A stretch of 64,000 nucleotides of DNA. Source: Tannerella forsythia (lineage in GTDB: Bacteria; Bacteroidota; Bacteroidia; Bacteroidales; Tannerellaceae). Positions 19,301 through 27,403 of this stretch are shown in pieces; the first letter of the stretch is position 1, and the number at the start of each line of letters is the position of its first letter. A program made the position numbers and the translations under genes. Under the pieces are notes generated by a model, which was not told where the DNA came from, did not search any database, and worked only from the letters and a program-made list of their open reading frames with translations. The DNA is taken from assembly GCF_003860135.1 (NCBI RefSeq), contig NZ_RQYN01000005.1, positions 1 through 64,000 on the forward strand, written 5' to 3'.

Positions 19301-21922
19301 TCTGATGTAGATTCATTGTCCCAATGGCTGATTACTTGTACAGACGATATAAGAAATGGCTTTTACCAATGGTTGGCATCTAATGAAGCAGCTCATTCAT
19401 TGGTTTATCGAATCCCCACTTTCCTTTTTGGCACAAATTGGAGGTCAATAAGCCAAATAAGTTTAGATAATAAGGAAATCATTTTGACAGACAAAATACT
19501 TCCAATGGTGGATGTATTATGTAAGTTAGGATTCTGCATATCTGAAAATCAGTTGAACGAACATCCGTTGAGCTCATTCTTAAATACCCAAGATGAAAAA
19601 GATATATTCAAAAAAATACAAGAATGTTCTATTTCAAACCTCTCATACAACGATAGACTTACTCTTTTTGAGAATTGTTTAGAGTTTGATGGTGTCGGGA
19701 AAGAGATGCTGAAGAAATGGGCAATCTTTAAAAATCAAAATGGAGATTACACTCCACTAGGACAGATGTCTGTAAACAATGAGAATTGTCCAATATGGCT
19801 CTATCCTTTTACATTGAATAAGAGTGAATACAATCAAATGCTGTCTGCATATTTGATTCCTTCCTCTGATGTGTATTCCTCTGTAGTTGAATTAAATATT
19901 GAAACTATCACCGAAAGTGTAGATTTGCTTGAGGTCTACATCCACTTTAGAGGAGAATGGAATAATTCATTTACCGAGACCCTTTTCCGTAAATCAAACA
20001 TTTCTAAGCAAAGTCTTTTAACAATTGTTGAACAATCAGACAATCGTACAAAAGCAAATTATGTGCATACCATTAAGGATATATCGCTTATTAGTAGTGA
20101 ACAGTATCCTGAGACTTCTTTTACATACAGATTGATAAAACTGGCGGCACAAGATGATTCAACGATTACTTATGTTCGATCAATCATTACTATTGATGAA
20201 AAAAAATTATCTGACTATACTCTTAAAGATGAGTTCACTTTAGAGATTAATGACAAAAGAGTTGGATTTTCTTTGTCCCAACTTCTCCCATCACTTTCGT
20301 CCACATCTGCTTTAAGTAGTATAGTCTCAAATTTCACGTCAATTCATCGTTGTGATGAGATTTTTGCTCAGACAGAAGTGTCCCCAAAATATGTTTATGA
20401 TCAATTGAACAAATTATTAAAGGAGTCAAGTTCCTTAATTTCAGAAGATCAGTTCTGCTTTCTGATGGTATATCATAAGAGCTTGGGGTATTCGATTTTT
20501 GCCAATAGCCTTAGACCTCATATCCGTGTTAATGACGAGTCGCTATTCGTTAGAATCCTTGATAATTGTTTCCGGCGAGGGCTAGGAGAAATTTTAGGCT
20601 CATTTGTCAGAGATGGAGGAGTACTTTATCCTTTCCCGAATTTAATTGGTTCCTACTTTGATAGTGAAGAATATACATTAAATTCAGAACGTACACCGAA
20701 TAAGATCCTAACCTGGGCTAATTCGAACGAAAAAAAGCAATTTCTAATTCAAATCGGGCTTCATGACAATCAAAGCAAGGAAATTATTCGTAGAAAATCC
20801 TTTAAGGATAAGAAATTCGAAAGTATATGGGGAATTACAAATCCTAGTATAATCAACTCTTTTATGAATTGGGTAGCGGCTTCCTTCTATCTTCCTATTC
20901 AAGATGAAAACCAAGTTAAGGTTTTGTATACATTGTTCAAGTCCCTCAATATTGCAAGACAATACAATGAGATCGATTTCTTAGAAGCTAAGGAGTGGAC
21001 GAATAGTTTATATTTGGATTGGAAGAAAGGAACTGATCTTAAAATATCCATTATTGAAGGAGCACTTCCGTATAGGGGTGTGTATAACAATACTTATCTG
21101 TTTAAGGATTATTTTGGCGAATATATATATATAGCCACATCAAAGACAATTTATATCTCCTCAAATAGGGAACCCGCTGTTATTCTTGCAGATCTGTATT
21201 CTAATTCATCCCGATTGAATTGCCCTTTTACTAAGAATGATTGGGACAAAATTTTCTTGGTTTCTGCAGATGTTGTAATGCAAAAAGATATGCGTATAGC
21301 AGAGTTGGAACGCGAGCTTGAACAAGCAAGGAATGTTTCATCACGAGAATATCTAGGAGATGAAGAGTGTTATGGCAATGTTTTGGAAAGAGGCAGTGTT
21401 GATAAGGAGAGGCGTATAGAACTTAACGTCGAAGCTCGTATAGCAGCTAAGGAATTTCTTGACGCATTGTCAGATTTTGACTGTTCTCAATGGGATCCAT
21501 CTGAAGGAAATGGTCTAATAAAAGATGCTATAAAATATAAGAATGAGTTTATTACTGTTGTTGTCACCAGTTCTATAGGGAGGAAGCTATACCTCCATCC
21601 AAGATTGTTTGCTGAACTCATGACAAACAAAAACAATCGTCTTCTAAATTATGGATACGATCGAAAGATCCATCCCATCAATTTCGATGAAACCTTCAAA
21701 GACAACAAAGATGTTAATCTAATCTTTGATGCTGACATTGTCACACCCGAGGAATTTGCACACCTTGCAAATAGATATATGCATTCAAAGAGAACATGTT
21801 TTGTAATCGAAAACATTAGGTACTCTGCTTCTGAGCAAATAAAAGGTTTTGGATTGGATGAAAAGAAAGAAGACGCCGAGGTCTATAACAATCTGAGCTT
21901 TGATGATATATTTGATTTTTAG
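16340..21922 (+). CDS. 1860-residue protein with S1 domains and sacsin-like GHKL ATPase
   Basis: The N-terminal 340 residues carry at least three S1/OB-type RNA-binding modules: GDIIQVKITSINEGLGVFARM to GKLNLSRKEL (about 9-83), ILQGVVKKVEKFGLIVKIG (about 95-150) and GDIVEAEVIDLNDREARVVI to GRLHFSRR (about 262-335). An HSP90-like ATPase of the sacsin/NO VEIN type follows: FFELLQNADDAA near 496, LTHDGYSFNKDD near 525, GYKGIGFKSVF near 554. The remaining 1200 residues are mostly helical, with a coiled coil near 1650 (MRIAELERELEQ) and an unassigned C-terminal domain. It is 6 bp from the helicase-PIN gene, so the two form an operon. I infer an RNA-sensing defence role; the family is not one I can name. 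Confidence 0.8.
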   Translation: MKDYREIVVGDIIQVKITSINEGLGVFARMPNGHDGLIRLADFAWSNQINIIKSYSVGDILDVKVIKELPDGKLNLSRKELLPNPKTLTPDTILQGVVKKVEKFGLIVKIGDFSVLVLRKELPSPLYYSEGDPLFVVIKECTYNQEKHRYDILASVLALHEYFAQDFKNGAIIKCNFIERKKTEDYNIYAIISINDRMLINVPYQCFIEPYQSELLNNELPMGCELEFMLNYKEKTRTISLDMRPIKKARIIENEAWLWSQLHVGDIVEAEVIDLNDREARVVITNTEVEYILPREELSPNKVVRAGDEVFIGEHIHIAYLGNEDGRLHFSRRFVVKDKYDESLYDLQLSQLLQTMGLTTNKFAGKLIKIKSDYFLKNLITTGEPDEKNNGKLLIDPVNGKNLIAIIDNKLRNFFSESCYYEVELNLASKEYRFKQGTPYMFCVTSNNIKEVTDPYKESVSLSFKQHTSPNTNTSVANLLEEVGKSLYSSKKRMFFELLQNADDAASTNGVKVKVQIAGKYLVLTHDGYSFNKDDFESITSAAKSTKRANDKKTGYKGIGFKSVFTNSHSVLIKSSGYTFAFDKECPIYDSFEGFYHLVNDIIDDKAKQEEFNHKYAKFKREFNGVKDIPWQLLPVWKEGAKLEIVDSIFNKNENVAIALKMDDDTLVDYGNAVKEVFEEPRFMLFLRKTNRVQLIQGKECLTIQKNRSEDGKFISLVNSFDKKNRVEDYSIFRLDSIPVNDQEFKNAGIAIRRDERINNRGESESYFVRTDSEGNIVGEVTGIPDRIASTIDTTLSFAIKRDEYGHIQPLGSDTLSLYAYLPMNEHRFKFPFFINADFIPKSDREGIQSDNPWNHFVFYTIGNAIVRMVASYASFDEPEYLNLLPTKFFQSSSHDTAALVDAFNRGYDTALKTERFIVNDVNDIVSASEIIYDDSGLSEIIGNPAFYTLLNTNKHLPHRLLKSNCLARALFQIDKFDVDSICKILSSDVDSLSQWLITCTDDIRNGFYQWLASNEAAHSLVYRIPTFLFGTNWRSISQISLDNKEIILTDKILPMVDVLCKLGFCISENQLNEHPLSSFLNTQDEKDIFKKIQECSISNLSYNDRLTLFENCLEFDGVGKEMLKKWAIFKNQNGDYTPLGQMSVNNENCPIWLYPFTLNKSEYNQMLSAYLIPSSDVYSSVVELNIETITESVDLLEVYIHFRGEWNNSFTETLFRKSNISKQSLLTIVEQSDNRTKANYVHTIKDISLISSEQYPETSFTYRLIKLAAQDDSTITYVRSIITIDEKKLSDYTLKDEFTLEINDKRVGFSLSQLLPSLSSTSALSSIVSNFTSIHRCDEIFAQTEVSPKYVYDQLNKLLKESSSLISEDQFCFLMVYHKSLGYSIFANSLRPHIRVNDESLFVRILDNCFRRGLGEILGSFVRDGGVLYPFPNLIGSYFDSEEYTLNSERTPNKILTWANSNEKKQFLIQIGLHDNQSKEIIRRKSFKDKKFESIWGITNPSIINSFMNWVAASFYLPIQDENQVKVLYTLFKSLNIARQYNEIDFLEAKEWTNSLYLDWKKGTDLKISIIEGALPYRGVYNNTYLFKDYFGEYIYIATSKTIYISSNREPAVILADLYSNSSRLNCPFTKNDWDKIFLVSADVVMQKDMRIAELERELEQARNVSSREYLGDEECYGNVLERGSVDKERRIELNVEARIAAKEFLDALSDFDCSQWDPSEGNGLIKDAIKYKNEFITVVVTSSIGRKLYLHPRLFAELMTNKNNRLLNYGYDRKIHPINFDETFKDNKDVNLIFDADIVTPEEFAHLANRYMHSKRTCFVIENIRYSASEQIKGFGLDEKKEDAEVYNNLSFDDIFDF

Positions 21923-21928
21923 TCTATT

Positions 21929-24217
21929 ATGTACTACTCAAGAGATCAGCATAAGCGGTTCTTAGATAAAGAACTTGCTGCGATAAGTGAAACATATCTT
22001 GATTTGCTAAACTCAAAGGCTATTGCCTTATTAGCTAGCAATGAAGTGTATGTCGCACAGTTCGTTAAACTTGATTTCAAAAAGGATGAAAGCATAGATC
22101 CTGAGCGAAATATCTTGGGGGCTGCACAATTGATGCTTCGCTTTAAGAAAGATAAAGGTATTCCTCGCAAAAACGAGTATTTTACAGCCGTCATTTTAGA
22201 GACAGATATGTGTTTGCCCAAAAATTGGGGGGAAATTACTTGGGGAAAACTGAGGTCACATCAAGTAGAATTTTCCGAGGTTCATTGTGTCTGGCAGGGT
22301 AAATCCGATGAAAATGGCTACTTGCTTTGTGGATTTTCTGGAATATCACATGAAATGTCTCAATATCTTCTTGAGAACAACCTTGAAGGCTGCGTAGTAG
22401 TCTTAGGACCTCAAGAACCTCCCATGGAGTATTATCAAAACCTTATTAGTATTGTCACAAATAATTTCCCAATATTACCTGCTGCAGAAATATTGGATTT
22501 TGAAAGACAACAGTTTATATGGAATCCTGAAGAGATAAACTCTAATAAGGAACAAGTAGAAAGAATTTTAAGCTCCTTATCCACACACGATGAATTGGTA
22601 TTTCAAGGACCTCCTGGAACAGGGAAAACCCATTTGATGGCAGAACTTATTGCTCATTTAATAGCAAATAATAAAAGTGTGTTGGTTACAGCTATGACCA
22701 ACCGTGCCTTAATTGAACTTGCAGAAAAGGAAAGTCTGAAGGATTTTCTTGCTCAGAAAAGAATTAAGAAAACCAATGTTTCTGCCGATGAAATGATTTC
22801 CTGTAAGAATCTATGCCCCGTTGAAAGCAAGCGAATCACATGCATGCCTGGCAATGTTACGTTATCAACCTTCTACAATTCTAGTGGATGGGCAAAACAA
22901 TGTTACGAAGAACGTCCATTCGATTATGTTATAATGGATGAAGCTAGTCAGGCATTATTCGGTATGATTGCAGCATGTAAAAATTTAGGGAAGAAAATCA
23001 TCTGGATAGGCGACCAAAATCAAATGCAGCCAATAGCCTTACTTAGTGAGGAAACGATTACAAGAAACGACTATGGGATGCTTGTAAATGGATTTCAAAC
23101 TTTGTGTGATAACTTTAAGTTGAAGTCATATATCCTTACAGAGACCCATCGACTCTTACCCAATGCAGCGGCATTGACTAGTTTGTTTTATCATACAGAA
23201 ATAAAGTCTGTTGCTAAATTTGAATATCTATTCGGAGATAGCGATCTAAAATTTGCACCAGAGAATGGCGGTTGCTCCCTGCTCTTTAAAAACATGCCTG
23301 TCGGCGAAAAAGCAGACCAAGACTGCTGTCAGTATGTCGTAGATGTAATATTCGATATTCTAAAAAGAAATAATCGGCTTAAAATTGCTGTCCTCTCCAA
23401 ATTCAGGGCAACGGTACGTATGCTCCAAAATTGTTTTATCAGCAAACTGGGGGCTTTGGAAAATATTTTAGTAGATACTGTAGAGAGAGTTCAAGGTATG
23501 ACTTGTGATGTGTGCCTATATTACATACCGAATACAATGATGGGCATGTCTCTAGCAAGACCATTATTTAATGTAGCAACAAGTCGAGCAAAACAACTCA
23601 CAATAATAGTGTCAGATCCGTCTATAATGACTTGTGTCTGTGATAAAACAGTGCATGCCTATTTAGAGAAGGTTGTAAAGAAAGATTTTAAATCACTCAT
23701 AGAACCTGAAAGGTTTGGGCTATCAGAATCGAAGGCGATAAGAAATGTGGGTATAAATCTTGTTCCTAAAGGGAAGATAGACATTTCAAAATTTGAACGA
23801 CCTAAAAAAGAGATATCAAAAACTAGAAAAAATTATTACGTTATAGACACGAATGTCTTTATTAATTATCCAGACATATTGGATAAGATTGATAAAAAGT
23901 ATTCGATAATTCTCTCTGCAAAAGTAACTGACGAACTTGATAAAATGAAGATCCGTCTGGACGATCAAGGCAAGAAAAATGCAGAAAAGGCATTACGCCT
24001 TCTAAATAATGCTCGTGATATAATCTATGAATTTGCAGACACTTCGTTATTGCCAGAAGATTTTGACAAACGATCTCCAGATAATATGATTATCTCAGTG
24101 GCATTGAAGTATAAATCGGAAAACCCAATAATGCTTACTTCTGACAATGGATTGCAACTAAAATCTAAGATCTTGGGAATATCAACAATAAGTCTAAGAG
24201 ATTTCTTAAAAAGGTGA
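21929..24217 (+). CDS. UPF1-like SF1 helicase fused to a PIN nuclease
   Basis: 762 residues. Residues 1-200 are unassigned. The helicase has Walker A GPPGTGKT (about 227), motif Ia TAMTNRALIEL, the UPF1-type Walker B MDEASQA (about 335), motif III WIGDQNQMQP, ETHRLLP, VERVQGMTCDV (about 520) and motif VI NVATSRAKQL (about 549). After a linker of about 80 residues comes a PIN domain (about 636-762): VIDTNVFINYP, VTDELDKMK, SPDNMIISVAL and LTSDNGLQLK supply the acidic residues expected for a metal-dependent ribonuclease. This joins RNA translocase and RNase in one chain, partnered with the S1-ATPase protein. It is convergent with mobA (26-bp gap). Confidence 0.85.
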   Translation: MYYSRDQHKRFLDKELAAISETYLDLLNSKAIALLASNEVYVAQFVKLDFKKDESIDPERNILGAAQLMLRFKKDKGIPRKNEYFTAVILETDMCLPKNWGEITWGKLRSHQVEFSEVHCVWQGKSDENGYLLCGFSGISHEMSQYLLENNLEGCVVVLGPQEPPMEYYQNLISIVTNNFPILPAAEILDFERQQFIWNPEEINSNKEQVERILSSLSTHDELVFQGPPGTGKTHLMAELIAHLIANNKSVLVTAMTNRALIELAEKESLKDFLAQKRIKKTNVSADEMISCKNLCPVESKRITCMPGNVTLSTFYNSSGWAKQCYEERPFDYVIMDEASQALFGMIAACKNLGKKIIWIGDQNQMQPIALLSEETITRNDYGMLVNGFQTLCDNFKLKSYILTETHRLLPNAAALTSLFYHTEIKSVAKFEYLFGDSDLKFAPENGGCSLLFKNMPVGEKADQDCCQYVVDVIFDILKRNNRLKIAVLSKFRATVRMLQNCFISKLGALENILVDTVERVQGMTCDVCLYYIPNTMMGMSLARPLFNVATSRAKQLTIIVSDPSIMTCVCDKTVHAYLEKVVKKDFKSLIEPERFGLSESKAIRNVGINLVPKGKIDISKFERPKKEISKTRKNYYVIDTNVFINYPDILDKIDKKYSIILSAKVTDELDKMKIRLDDQGKKNAEKALRLLNNARDIIYEFADTSLLPEDFDKRSPDNMIISVALKYKSENPIMLTSDNGLQLKSKILGISTISLRDFLKR

Positions 24218-24243
24218 TATCATAGACCTTATTCTTCTGCCTT

Positions 24244-24675
24244 CTATTTTTTCCTCCTACGCTCAAATTCCATTGTCAGCTGTATCGCTTGTACTTGTAA
24301 TCTGATGATAGCTGCGGAGTATCTTTCGAGCTGGTGTATCATTCTTTGGGCTGTTTTAACCGAGTGGTAGCTATTGAGCGTCTTGACGGCTTCGTTGTAA
24401 CTCACCCCGATGACTCTCAATTTAGTGAGGATGTTGCTCAGCTCTCTTAGGTACGGCTCTGAGGACTTATCCTCTGTGATGACCTTAAAGGATTCGTTCA
24501 ATAGCCGTCCTCTGACATAGTCGCTCTTGGTCTTTGCTCCCGACTTTCGGTATAGCTCGATGAGCTTTTGCTGGTCTTCGGGCTTGGGTATTCTGATGTG
24601 CCATCTGTCCCATCGTGGGCAGGTGGCACATCTGCCGTCTGGCTGGTCTGTTTTCTTTCTTTTCATTGGTTTCAT
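24244..24675 (-). CDS. MobA-like mobilization accessory protein of the nested element
   Basis: 143 residues, ribbon-helix-helix type relaxosome protein: HIRIPKPEDQQKLIELYRKSGAKTKSDYVRGRLLNE, then a helical part with VIGVSYNEAVKTLNS. This is the layout of CTn MobA proteins (compare 49987-50424), which bind oriT and recruit the MobB relaxase. The relaxase gene that normally follows is absent; the cargo helicase ends 26 bp away instead. The protein would thus need a relaxase from a host element. The CxxC in CATCPRWDRWH near the start is a small peculiarity. Confidence 0.8.
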   Translation of the reverse strand: MKPMKRKKTDQPDGRCATCPRWDRWHIRIPKPEDQQKLIELYRKSGAKTKSDYVRGRLLNESFKVITEDKSSEPYLRELSNILTKLRVIGVSYNEAVKTLNSYHSVKTAQRMIHQLERYSAAIIRLQVQAIQLTMEFERRRKK

Positions 24676-24708
24676 TGTTTCTTAATCACGACTTTGGAGT
24701 GATTGATA

Positions 24709-24780
24709 CCCCTTTTAGGGCAAGGGTCTTTGTGCGACAAATGGCAATTTGTGGTACAAAGACACACCTTGCTATGCACA
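24709..24780. other. candidate oriT of the nested element
   Basis: After CCCCTTTTAGGG comes a long inverted repeat: GCAAGG (24720-24725) and GTCTTTGT on one arm, ACAAAGAC, a 3-base bulge ACA, and CCTTGC (24767-24772) on the other, followed by TAT. An inner stem ACAAAT/ATTTGT lies in the loop. The same design with different bases lies upstream of the other mobA (50521-50585), so pairing is kept while sequence changes. The position directly upstream of mobA fits a transfer origin. Confidence 0.6.
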
Positions 24781-24879
24781 AAAAAAGGATAGGTTCAATG
24801 TCTGATGGCTCAGCATTCAGTAGGGCTGTTAATTCTTGAGCTTCGAGCTTGCTCGATAACTCCAAGACTAAGTTCAAAG

Positions 24880-25019
24880 GTTATTTCAGAGGTCGTTAGA
24901 TGACTTCAAAGCTAAGGTTAGACCTTGTTCGCTGAGTTCCTCTGGAAGTTGGTCTAAATAGACTAACTGACCAATTGACCAACTGACCTAAGTCTAGGCT
25001 GACTTGAGTCGGTCTCAAC
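24880..25019. repeat. ACTGACCA/ATTGACCA repeat cluster
   Basis: Short direct units ACTGACC, ATTGACC and ACTGACC follow one another (about 24966-24988), next to inverted pieces GGTCTAAATAGAC and GAGTCGGTCT. No gene is seen between mobA and the HTH gene at 25020. The cluster may hold binding sites for the relaxosome or for the excisionase-like proteins. Confidence 0.5.
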
Positions 25020-25328
25020 CTACTTTCTGACTGTTAGAATGGGGTTATAATGCCTTTCGAGCATCGCTTGGATGTCGCTCTGTTTGTAGAGTATCTTACC
25101 TCCTATCTTGTAATAGGCTAATGTGCCGTTGCTACGGTACTCTTGGAGCGTTCGTGTGCTGAGTTTGAGTAGCTCGCAGATCTCCTCGCCAGTGAGGAAG
25201 ACCTCACCGCCTAACATCGGGCGAGCCGAGGCACAATAACGCTCCAACTTGGCTAATATACCCTCCATCATCTGCGTAAATAGCTTCATTTGAGGGTTTT
25301 CACTTGTAATGATTTCATTCTCTGCCAT
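25020..25328 (-). CDS. HTH excisionase-like protein
   Basis: 102 residues; the C-terminal winged HTH reads FLTGEEICELLKLSTRTLQEYRSNGTLAYYKIGGKILYKQSDIQAML, the HTH_17/excisionase pattern. It is the second of a pair with the gene at 25336-25605 (7-bp gap), the same arrangement as the backbone pair at 11010 and 13395. It probably directs excision of the nested element with its own recombinases. Confidence 0.8.
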   Translation of the reverse strand: MAENEIITSENPQMKLFTQMMEGILAKLERYCASARPMLGGEVFLTGEEICELLKLSTRTLQEYRSNGTLAYYKIGGKILYKQSDIQAMLERHYNPILTVRK

Positions 25329-25335
25329 AGTGCGT

Positions 25336-25605
25336 TCATTCAGTTTGTGCGTTCAATACTTCCGTGATGTCACTCTCTTTGTAGTAGCACTTATGTCCGA
25401 CCATTGAGAAGGGAATTTTGCCCGTATCTCTGAGTGTTTGCAAGGTACGCTTGCTGATGCTGAGCCTACGGCAGACGGCTTCGTTGTCGAGCCACGCTTC
25501 TGTTTCGGGGGGATTGCCGATGATCAGCTCCGTGCGGTGGATGAAGTCGGCAAAGGAGGAGCGGAGCTGCTCCCACGCTTTGCCCTCTACGATGATAATT
25601 TTCAT
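25336..25605 (-). CDS. HTH excisionase-like protein
   Basis: 89 residues from the ATG at 25605 (MKIIIVEGKAWEQLRSSFAD); in-frame sequence farther upstream lacks similarity to the family. The HTH reads AWLDNEAVCRRLSISKRTLQTLRDTGKIPFSMVGHKCYYKESDI. It resembles the Xis2c-like protein at 11010-11369 in build. It is the first gene of the small control operon of the nested element. Confidence 0.8.
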   Translation of the reverse strand: MKIIIVEGKAWEQLRSSFADFIHRTELIIGNPPETEAWLDNEAVCRRLSISKRTLQTLRDTGKIPFSMVGHKCYYKESDITEVLNAQTE

Positions 25606-25923
25606 TGCTTCGGTTGGTTTTAATTTGCGTTTCTGTATGGTGGCAAGTCGGAGCAAATGCGCTCGCTTGCCTTTTCTTTTGGAGGCAAAATTAGGGCTAA
25701 GAGTGCAACGCTCAAGGGATTGGTGAGGGACAAGGAAAACGAGGGAAAAGGCAGGCAAAGGAGCAGGCTAAGAAAGGGCTTACTTGCGGTAATGAGATGA
25801 GGAGTCGGCTCGTTCCTATGGTCGGAAATGAGGTAATTGAGCCTATTAAGGCTAGCCTTATAAAAGAGCAAACAGATTATGCTCTGTTTTTAAGCCTTGC
25901 TTGCGTCCAAAGAGCCTGAGTAT

Positions 25924-26048
25924 GTCGTATTCGTTCGGGCTTTTCTCCGCGAAGGGTGGTCTTGCCGAGCAAGGTGGGAGGGAAGGAATACGACCGCTAT
26001 GATACAAAAAGTCCTGCGGTGGAGATTCTTCCCTCCTCCGCAGGACTT
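25924..26048. terminator. two strong inverted repeats between recombinase and HTH genes
   Basis: GTCGTATTC (25924-25932) pairs with GAATACGAC (25986-25994), and AAGTCCTGCGG-T-GGAG (26009-26024) pairs with CTCC-T-CCGCAGGACTT (26033-26048), 15 of 16 positions. They lie in the roughly 500-bp gap after the recombinase gene, which holds no gene. The second is strong enough to be a transcription terminator for the recombinase operon, though it lacks a T run. Confidence 0.55.
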
Positions 26049-26103
26049 GACCTTGCTGGGCAAACGGACCGCCCTTGTATCTTTGCCCGAAATGAAGACG
26101 ACC

Positions 26104-27393
26104 TTAGGCGGTGGACGGCTCGGCTTCGCTGGCTGTGGCTCGCTTGCGTGGTGGGCAAACCCTCAGAGCCTTGCGAAGCATCTGCGTCTGCTCGCTCCCC
26201 ATCAGTGGGAGCATCTCCTTGGCGATTTTCTGCTTGCTTACCTTGGCATATAGCTCTGTGGTGCTGATAAAGCGATGTCCTAACATCTTACTCACCGTTT
26301 CAATCGGCAAGCCGTTCTCCAAACAGATGGTTGTGGCAAAGGTATGCCGTGCGGTGTGCGAACTCGCCTCTGTATGGGGAGAGCATCCAGCCTTGATGAG
26401 TAGTTCACGGATTTTGCGATTGAAGTGGCTGTTTACGGGAAACTCTCGGAAGTATAGCCCCTCTGAGCGTCCTTGCCCTACAAAGGCGAGAATCTCCTCG
26501 GCAATGGGTAGCAATGGTACGATACAACAATTCTGCGTCTTGGTGCGGTAGAGCGAGATGTATCTGCGTCCATCGCTGAGGGTATAAACGTCCTCCATCC
26601 GCAATTTCTTGAGGTCAGAGAAAGCCAAGCCAGTGAAACAGCCCAAGAGGAATATTAGTCTGATATGATTATCCACAGAGCGATGCGGACGATAAGCCAA
26701 TAGCTTTTGCAGTTCGTCACCGCTGAGCGAGTTGCGTTCGTAAGCAGGAGTGTCTATGTCGATGAGGTCAAAAGGATCTTCTCTCACGACTCCCTCCATC
26801 AAAGCTCTGCGAATTACTTGGTGCAGGTGTCTGAGGCGGTTGGCAACAGAGCTTACCTTATTCCCTAAATCTCGGAGCATATAGAGCCGATAATCCTCTA
26901 TCAGCCCCTTGTTCACTTCGTAAGGCATACATCCGCTTCGCCCCCTCGAAGCCAAAAAGCGAGCAAAGCTCTTGTAACTATCCCGAAAGGCTTTTATGGT
27001 GGCTTTACTGAGAGATTTACCCTCATAAGCCCTCTTAGCCTCGCAGACCGTTTGATATAGCTCTAAGATGGATTGCTGGGGCTTTTCCTTGCGAAGAAAT
27101 TGCTCCTTGAGGTACTCGGCTGTGATGTATTGCTCCTCTCTAAGAATGCGTTCATAGAGTGCATTCAGTCCTTGCTCTACGGCATTCAGTGCGTTGTTGA
27201 TGCCTTGAGCCGTGAGGGAGCTTGCTTTTACTCTTGCTCTCTGTGCGTTCCAATCTTCGGGGGCTGTTTGTTGCTTGGTAGAGAACGAAGCAGTCTTGCC
27301 ATTACAGGAAATGCGACAACGGATAAGACATAGCCCCTGCTCATTCGCCTTGCTACGATCGATAAAGAATAAAACTGAGAATGTACTTTTCAT
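26104..27393 (-). CDS. tyrosine recombinase, second of a tandem pair
   Basis: 429 residues. N-terminal Arm-DNA-binding region (MKSTFSVLFFIDRSKANEQGLCLIRCRISCNGKTASFSTKQ), SAM-like core domain, then the catalytic part: FTGLAFSDLKKL, where the first catalytic Arg of classical enzymes is replaced, as in IntDOT-type recombinases; HTARHTFATT (His-x-x-Arg) near 345; LGHRFISTTELYAKV with the Tyr nucleophile near 390. It follows the other recombinase by 10 bp. Its counterpart in the right-hand element is 62054-63256. Confidence 0.9.
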   Translation of the reverse strand: MKSTFSVLFFIDRSKANEQGLCLIRCRISCNGKTASFSTKQQTAPEDWNAQRARVKASSLTAQGINNALNAVEQGLNALYERILREEQYITAEYLKEQFLRKEKPQQSILELYQTVCEAKRAYEGKSLSKATIKAFRDSYKSFARFLASRGRSGCMPYEVNKGLIEDYRLYMLRDLGNKVSSVANRLRHLHQVIRRALMEGVVREDPFDLIDIDTPAYERNSLSGDELQKLLAYRPHRSVDNHIRLIFLLGCFTGLAFSDLKKLRMEDVYTLSDGRRYISLYRTKTQNCCIVPLLPIAEEILAFVGQGRSEGLYFREFPVNSHFNRKIRELLIKAGCSPHTEASSHTARHTFATTICLENGLPIETVSKMLGHRFISTTELYAKVSKQKIAKEMLPLMGSEQTQMLRKALRVCPPRKRATASEAEPSTA

Positions 27394-27403
27394 TGTCTTG
27401 CTT

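Noticed and set aside
16340-24217. Naming the pair as Mokosh or Zorya
   Set aside because: No kinase domain, PLD nuclease or motor proteins are present; the match is limited to a helicase of the UPF1/DNA2 superfamily.
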